Part shown: piece after piece, positions 62,301-64,000 of the stretch | Numbering within the stretch: position 1 is the first letter of the stretch | How the letters are laid out: the number at the start of each line of letters is the position of its first letter | Origin: UBA1930 sp943368475 | Lineage (GTDB): Bacteria > Bacteroidota > Bacteroidia > Chitinophagales > Chitinophagaceae | Length of the DNA: 64,000 bases | Assembly (NCBI GenBank): GCA_943368475.1 | Contig: CALRLF020000016.1 | Location: forward strand, 1-64,000 | Direction: 5' to 3' | The notes under the pieces: generated by a model | The model's input: only the letters and a program-made list of their open reading frames with translations | The model's database searches: none | What the model was told of the DNA's origin: nothing | Position numbers and translations under genes: made by a program

Positions 62301-62876
62301 CTCAATATTCCTATTTATTTAAAAGGGTTTGAAAAACAAAAAGAAACCGTTTTATTAAGCGATAGCACTGTGGTATGCATGTATAAAAAAATATTTAAGG
62401 CAGGAGAAAGTTTTGGAGTAAATAATCAAGTTGGACTGGTTACTATTTTCTTTCAACAAACAACCAATATTCAGCCTGCATACGATTTAAAACCAGTAGT
62501 TGCTTATAGACCTGCACAGGCAACTATTAAAGGCGATGCAACTAAAACAACTGTGCATACAAAAGATGCAGTTACTTTTCAAGCAAACAATGCATCAGTA
62601 GAATGGAATATTGCTACAGGAGTTGCAGATGTTTATTCTATCACCATTCGTTATGCAAATGAAACAGGTAAACACTTAAAAGCAATGCTACAATTGTTTC
62701 AAGCAGATGGGACTTTGATGAAAGAAGAACTAATCACCTTTACACAAAGCAAAGCAGGTAAATGGAATTATGCTGTAACCAATACTGGCAGCATGATTAA
62801 TGCAGGTAATTATATTATCAACATAAAAGCAATAGATGCAGCAGGTTTAAGTGTTTCGGCATTAGATATTCAATAA
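59322..62876 (+). CDS. GH2-family glycoside hydrolase with malectin-like domain
   Basis: 1184 residues. GH2 order is visible: sugar-binding domain (TTNWQTVNVPHNWDAYEGY), immunoglobulin-like domain, then TIM barrel with the acid/base in ILWGLQNESK and the nucleophile in VMVGEYGAWR. Beyond ~730 a malectin/carbohydrate-binding domain follows (YRINCGGDTYLDSNKNLW, YLVELYFVEPWFGLGN). It is beta-galactosidase or beta-glucuronidase-like; exact substrate unknown. The ATG at 59322 shares one base with the GH95 stop. Its signal-peptide core (VFVILCVVVSSWFNLLNAQ) is encoded by a dispersed repeat. Confidence 0.88.
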   Translation: MKSIDTNFFLKPLLVPTIRERHRGTKLHQVFVILCVVVSSWFNLLNAQRQDILLNDNWKTIASDSNQHAFNGFEQSSYKTTNWQTVNVPHNWDAYEGYRRMLHGNKHGYAWYKKSFAVNKQNGKRYFLFFEGVGSYATVWLNGKQVGAHAGGRTSFTIDITNEIISGKQNDLALRADHPSNIKDLPWVCGGCSDERGFSEGSQPMGIFRPVHLIITNEVRIEPFGVHVWNDTSVTEKSATINFETTVKNYKEEGGVGVGIDNQLLDANGKIIDRVYTSEWIPANSSIVVKQKPLNLSNVNLWNLDSPYLYTIKTQLTIGRHIVDEIVIKYGIRSIKFYRGNSNRFFLNGKPIFINGIAEYEHMLGSSHAFAPEQIKARVNQIQAAGFNAFRDAHHPHNLLYQQLLDEKGLLWWTQMSAHVWYNTKEFRDNFKTLLKEWVLERRNSPSLILWGLQNESKLPADFAKECSDIIRQLDPTASSQRLITTCNGGEGTDWDVPQNWTGTYGGNPNTYGEDLKKQVMVGEYGAWRTIDLHTDGGFQQNGLYSEDRFCNLMAKKIQLAESVKDSVAGHFHWLFSSHDNPGRIQGGEGFRELDKIGPVNYKGLFTPWDEPTDAYYMYRSMYADKYKEPMVYIPMHSWTNRWLKPGVKNGIVVYSNCDEVELYNDLKQPIARMKKPGIGIPFVFNNILLSTNVLVAIGLQNGKFSGASDEVVISPFSANKKFFKNYKIDSQNITLPKKELTYLYRINCGGDTYLDSNKNLWNADNSNTNSSFYSTSWTHQFDIKPKIFASQRTTSNLLKVVTNEKLFQSFRYGKQVLKYHFKVPDGEYLVELYFVEPWFGLGNINATGWRIFDVAINDKVVLKDLDIFKEVGHNQVLKKVVTATVKGGELVVHFPKVKASQAIITAIAIATKDKSLKVPVHQVENVEINSNNAALHHWLNITDTVNTITQQTFFHLPPVAYGADYIRWKTTEHTADFRFAESTDVYVGDTNSLNIPIYLKGFEKQKETVLLSDSTVVCMYKKIFKAGESFGVNNQVGLVTIFFQQTTNIQPAYDLKPVVAYRPAQATIKGDATKTTVHTKDAVTFQANNASVEWNIATGVADVYSITIRYANETGKHLKAMLQLFQADGTLMKEELITFTQSKAGKWNYAVTNTGSMINAGNYIINIKAIDAAGLSVSALDIQ
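59381..59450. repeat. GGCACAGAGGCACAAAG / CTTCGTGGTTCAA repeat coding part of a signal peptide
   Basis: AAGGCACAGAGGCACAAAG (from 59381) and its inverted relative (ACTTTGTGTCGTAGTG, TCTTCGTGGTTCAAC, to 59450) are of the same family as 8451-8524 and 56457-56494. A small CCCGA/TCGGG hairpin lies just before it. Codons 30-43 of the GH2 gene fall inside it. Confidence 0.65.
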
Positions 62877-64000
62877 ATGAAGAAAACCCTTTCCATATTA
62901 TTTCTATTGATAGCATGGTTTTCGAATGCCCAATTAAGCATTGTCAATTTAAAAGTTGATAATAGGAATAATCCATTGGGAGTAGATTCCAAGCAACCCG
63001 TTTTCAGTTGGCAATTATCATCGCAACAAAGAAATGTTTTGCAAACTGCCTATCAAATTTTAGTAGCCAATGATAGTTTGTTGCTGAAGAAAAACATAGG
63101 CAATATTTGGGATTCTAAACAACAACAATCATCAGCATCTATTCAAGTTAATTATAAAGGAAAGCAACTAAAATCGGCTCAAAAGTATTTTTGGAAAGTG
63201 ATGGTAGCTGACAATAAAGGCAATATTTCATCTAGCAATATTGCTTATTGGCAAATGGGTTTATTAGATGAACAAGCATGGAACAAAGCTCAATGGATTG
63301 CTTATGATGAATTGCCTGATAGCAATAAAATTATTCCTCATGTTCATCAAAGTGGGAAAAAAGCTTGGGGCAAAAGGCCTGATATTTTGCCTTTACTTAG
63401 AAAAGATTTTATAACAGCTAAAACTGTAAAATCAGCTACTGCATTTATTTCAGGTCTAGGGCATTTTGAAATGTTTTTAAATGGTAAAAAAGTTGGTAAT
63501 AATTTTTTAGACCCAGGCTGGACGAATTATAGCAAGCAAGCTTTATACGTAACTTTTGATATTACTAATTTACTCACTAGAGGCAGCAATGCAATTGGTG
63601 TACAATTAGGCAATGGATTTTATTACATACCTAGTGAACGTTATAGAAAAATGACAGGAGCTTTTGGGTATCCAAAAATGATTTGTAGATTATTAATTGA
63701 ATATACCGATGGTACAAAACAAAATGTAATTAGTGATGAAACATGGAAAGCAGCTCCATCTCCTATAATTTTCAGCAGTATTTTTGGAGGTGAAGATTAT
63801 GATGCAAATAAAGAGCAAATTGGTTGGAATGAAAAAGGGTTTAATGACGTAAGTTGGAAGTCAGCTATTGTGGTAACTGGTCATCCATTACAGCCACAAA
63901 CAACTGAGCCTGTAAAAATTATGCAGGAATTTTTACCAGTTAAATCAACAAAAATTAGAGAAGGTGTTTATGTATATGATCTTGCACAAAACATGTCGGG
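62877..64000 (+). CDS. GH78 alpha-L-rhamnosidase, 3' partial
   Basis: First 374 codons; the gene runs off the window end. The signal peptide is SILFLLIAWFSNAQ. The N-terminal rhamnosidase domains are clear: VDSKQPVFSWQLSSQQRN, YFWKVMVADNKGN, SATAFISGLGHFEMFLNGKK, FLDPGWTNYSKQALYVTFDI and GVQLGNGFYYIPSERY (Bac_rhamnosid_N). The catalytic (alpha/alpha)6 barrel lies beyond the window. It releases L-rhamnose from rhamnogalacturonan side chains or glycosides, matching the RhaT permease upstream. The ATG directly abuts the GH2 stop, so GH28-GH95-GH2-GH78 form one tight operon. Confidence 0.9.
   Translation, partial: MKKTLSILFLLIAWFSNAQLSIVNLKVDNRNNPLGVDSKQPVFSWQLSSQQRNVLQTAYQILVANDSLLLKKNIGNIWDSKQQQSSASIQVNYKGKQLKSAQKYFWKVMVADNKGNISSSNIAYWQMGLLDEQAWNKAQWIAYDELPDSNKIIPHVHQSGKKAWGKRPDILPLLRKDFITAKTVKSATAFISGLGHFEMFLNGKKVGNNFLDPGWTNYSKQALYVTFDITNLLTRGSNAIGVQLGNGFYYIPSERYRKMTGAFGYPKMICRLLIEYTDGTKQNVISDETWKAAPSPIIFSSIFGGEDYDANKEQIGWNEKGFNDVSWKSAIVVTGHPLQPQTTEPVKIMQEFLPVKSTKIREGVYVYDLAQNMS

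Overview
The window looks like a chromosomal stretch of a low-GC Bacteroidota, most probably a member of the Chitinophagaceae or a near relative. The signs are a SusC/SusD pair, a LytTR two-component system with a His_kinase-type sensor, a DUF6520-type small secreted protein, Rhs/YD proteins with the Bacteroidota DUF6443-type N-terminus, a Thermus-type isocitrate dehydrogenase, -10 boxes of the form TAnnTTTG, and purine-rich GGAAGGT tracts between genes. The organism assignment is inference from gene content; there is no rRNA in the window.

Region 1 (1-6.6 kb) is a defence island read left to right: a 5'-cut type I methyltransferase (hsdM), dinD, the specificity subunit hsdS, an AAA ATPase plus HNH nuclease pair resembling Septu PtuA/PtuB, and a frameshifted, truncated GIY-YIG gene. 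No hsdR is present in the window. Region 2 (6.6-7.9 kb) has a small HTH regulator on the minus strand, inverted repeats that look like its operators, and an unexplained sequence that folds on paper into a tidy three-way junction (7165-7328). Region 3 (7.9-16.7 kb) holds a TlpA-like thioredoxin, a SusC/SusD nutrient uptake pair, two small secreted proteins on the minus strand, and a LytS/LytTR-like two-component operon preceded by 14-bp direct repeats with a 21-bp period next to a good promoter.

Region 4 (16.7-31.2 kb) is an Rhs cassette: a fibre-like protein, a coiled-coil/outer-membrane protein, a 1.3-kaa YD-repeat protein, a small thioredoxin-fold-like protein, a 1586-residue Rhs protein with a ~230-residue C-terminal toxin-like domain, and a membrane-anchored candidate immunity protein. 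A REP-associated tyrosine transposase bracketed by inverted copies of a palindrome follows. The cassette and the transposase lie between two direct copies of a ~220-bp repeat, each ending in a 48-bp palindrome and each preceded by a GGAAGGT tract. Region 5 (31.3-40.7 kb) is mostly housekeeping: LysR regulator and divergent icd, two paralogous small proteins around a membrane protein, tsaC/sua5, an ABC ATPase, a 31-codon DinB remnant, two acetyltransferases, tryptophanase and a lipoprotein.

Region 6 (40.8-64 kb) is a carbohydrate region that fits pectin or rhamnogalacturonan use. It has a GH51 arabinofuranosidase, an odd cytosolic-looking block (MaoC dehydratase, a solute-binding-fold protein without a signal peptide, two tandem family III CoA-transferases), a lactonase-type amidohydrolase, a RhaT-type rhamnose permease, a Gfo/Idh/MocA oxidoreductase, a pectate-lyase-like protein, an unassigned large glycosidase-like protein, GH28, GH95, GH2 with a malectin-like domain, and a GH78 rhamnosidase cut by the window end. 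Exported enzymes would cut the polymer, RhaT would import rhamnose, and the soluble enzymes would process sugar acids. No SusC/SusD pair or dedicated regulator is visible in this block. Dispersed intergenic repeats sit in several of its gene junctions and in two cases run into the signal-peptide coding region.
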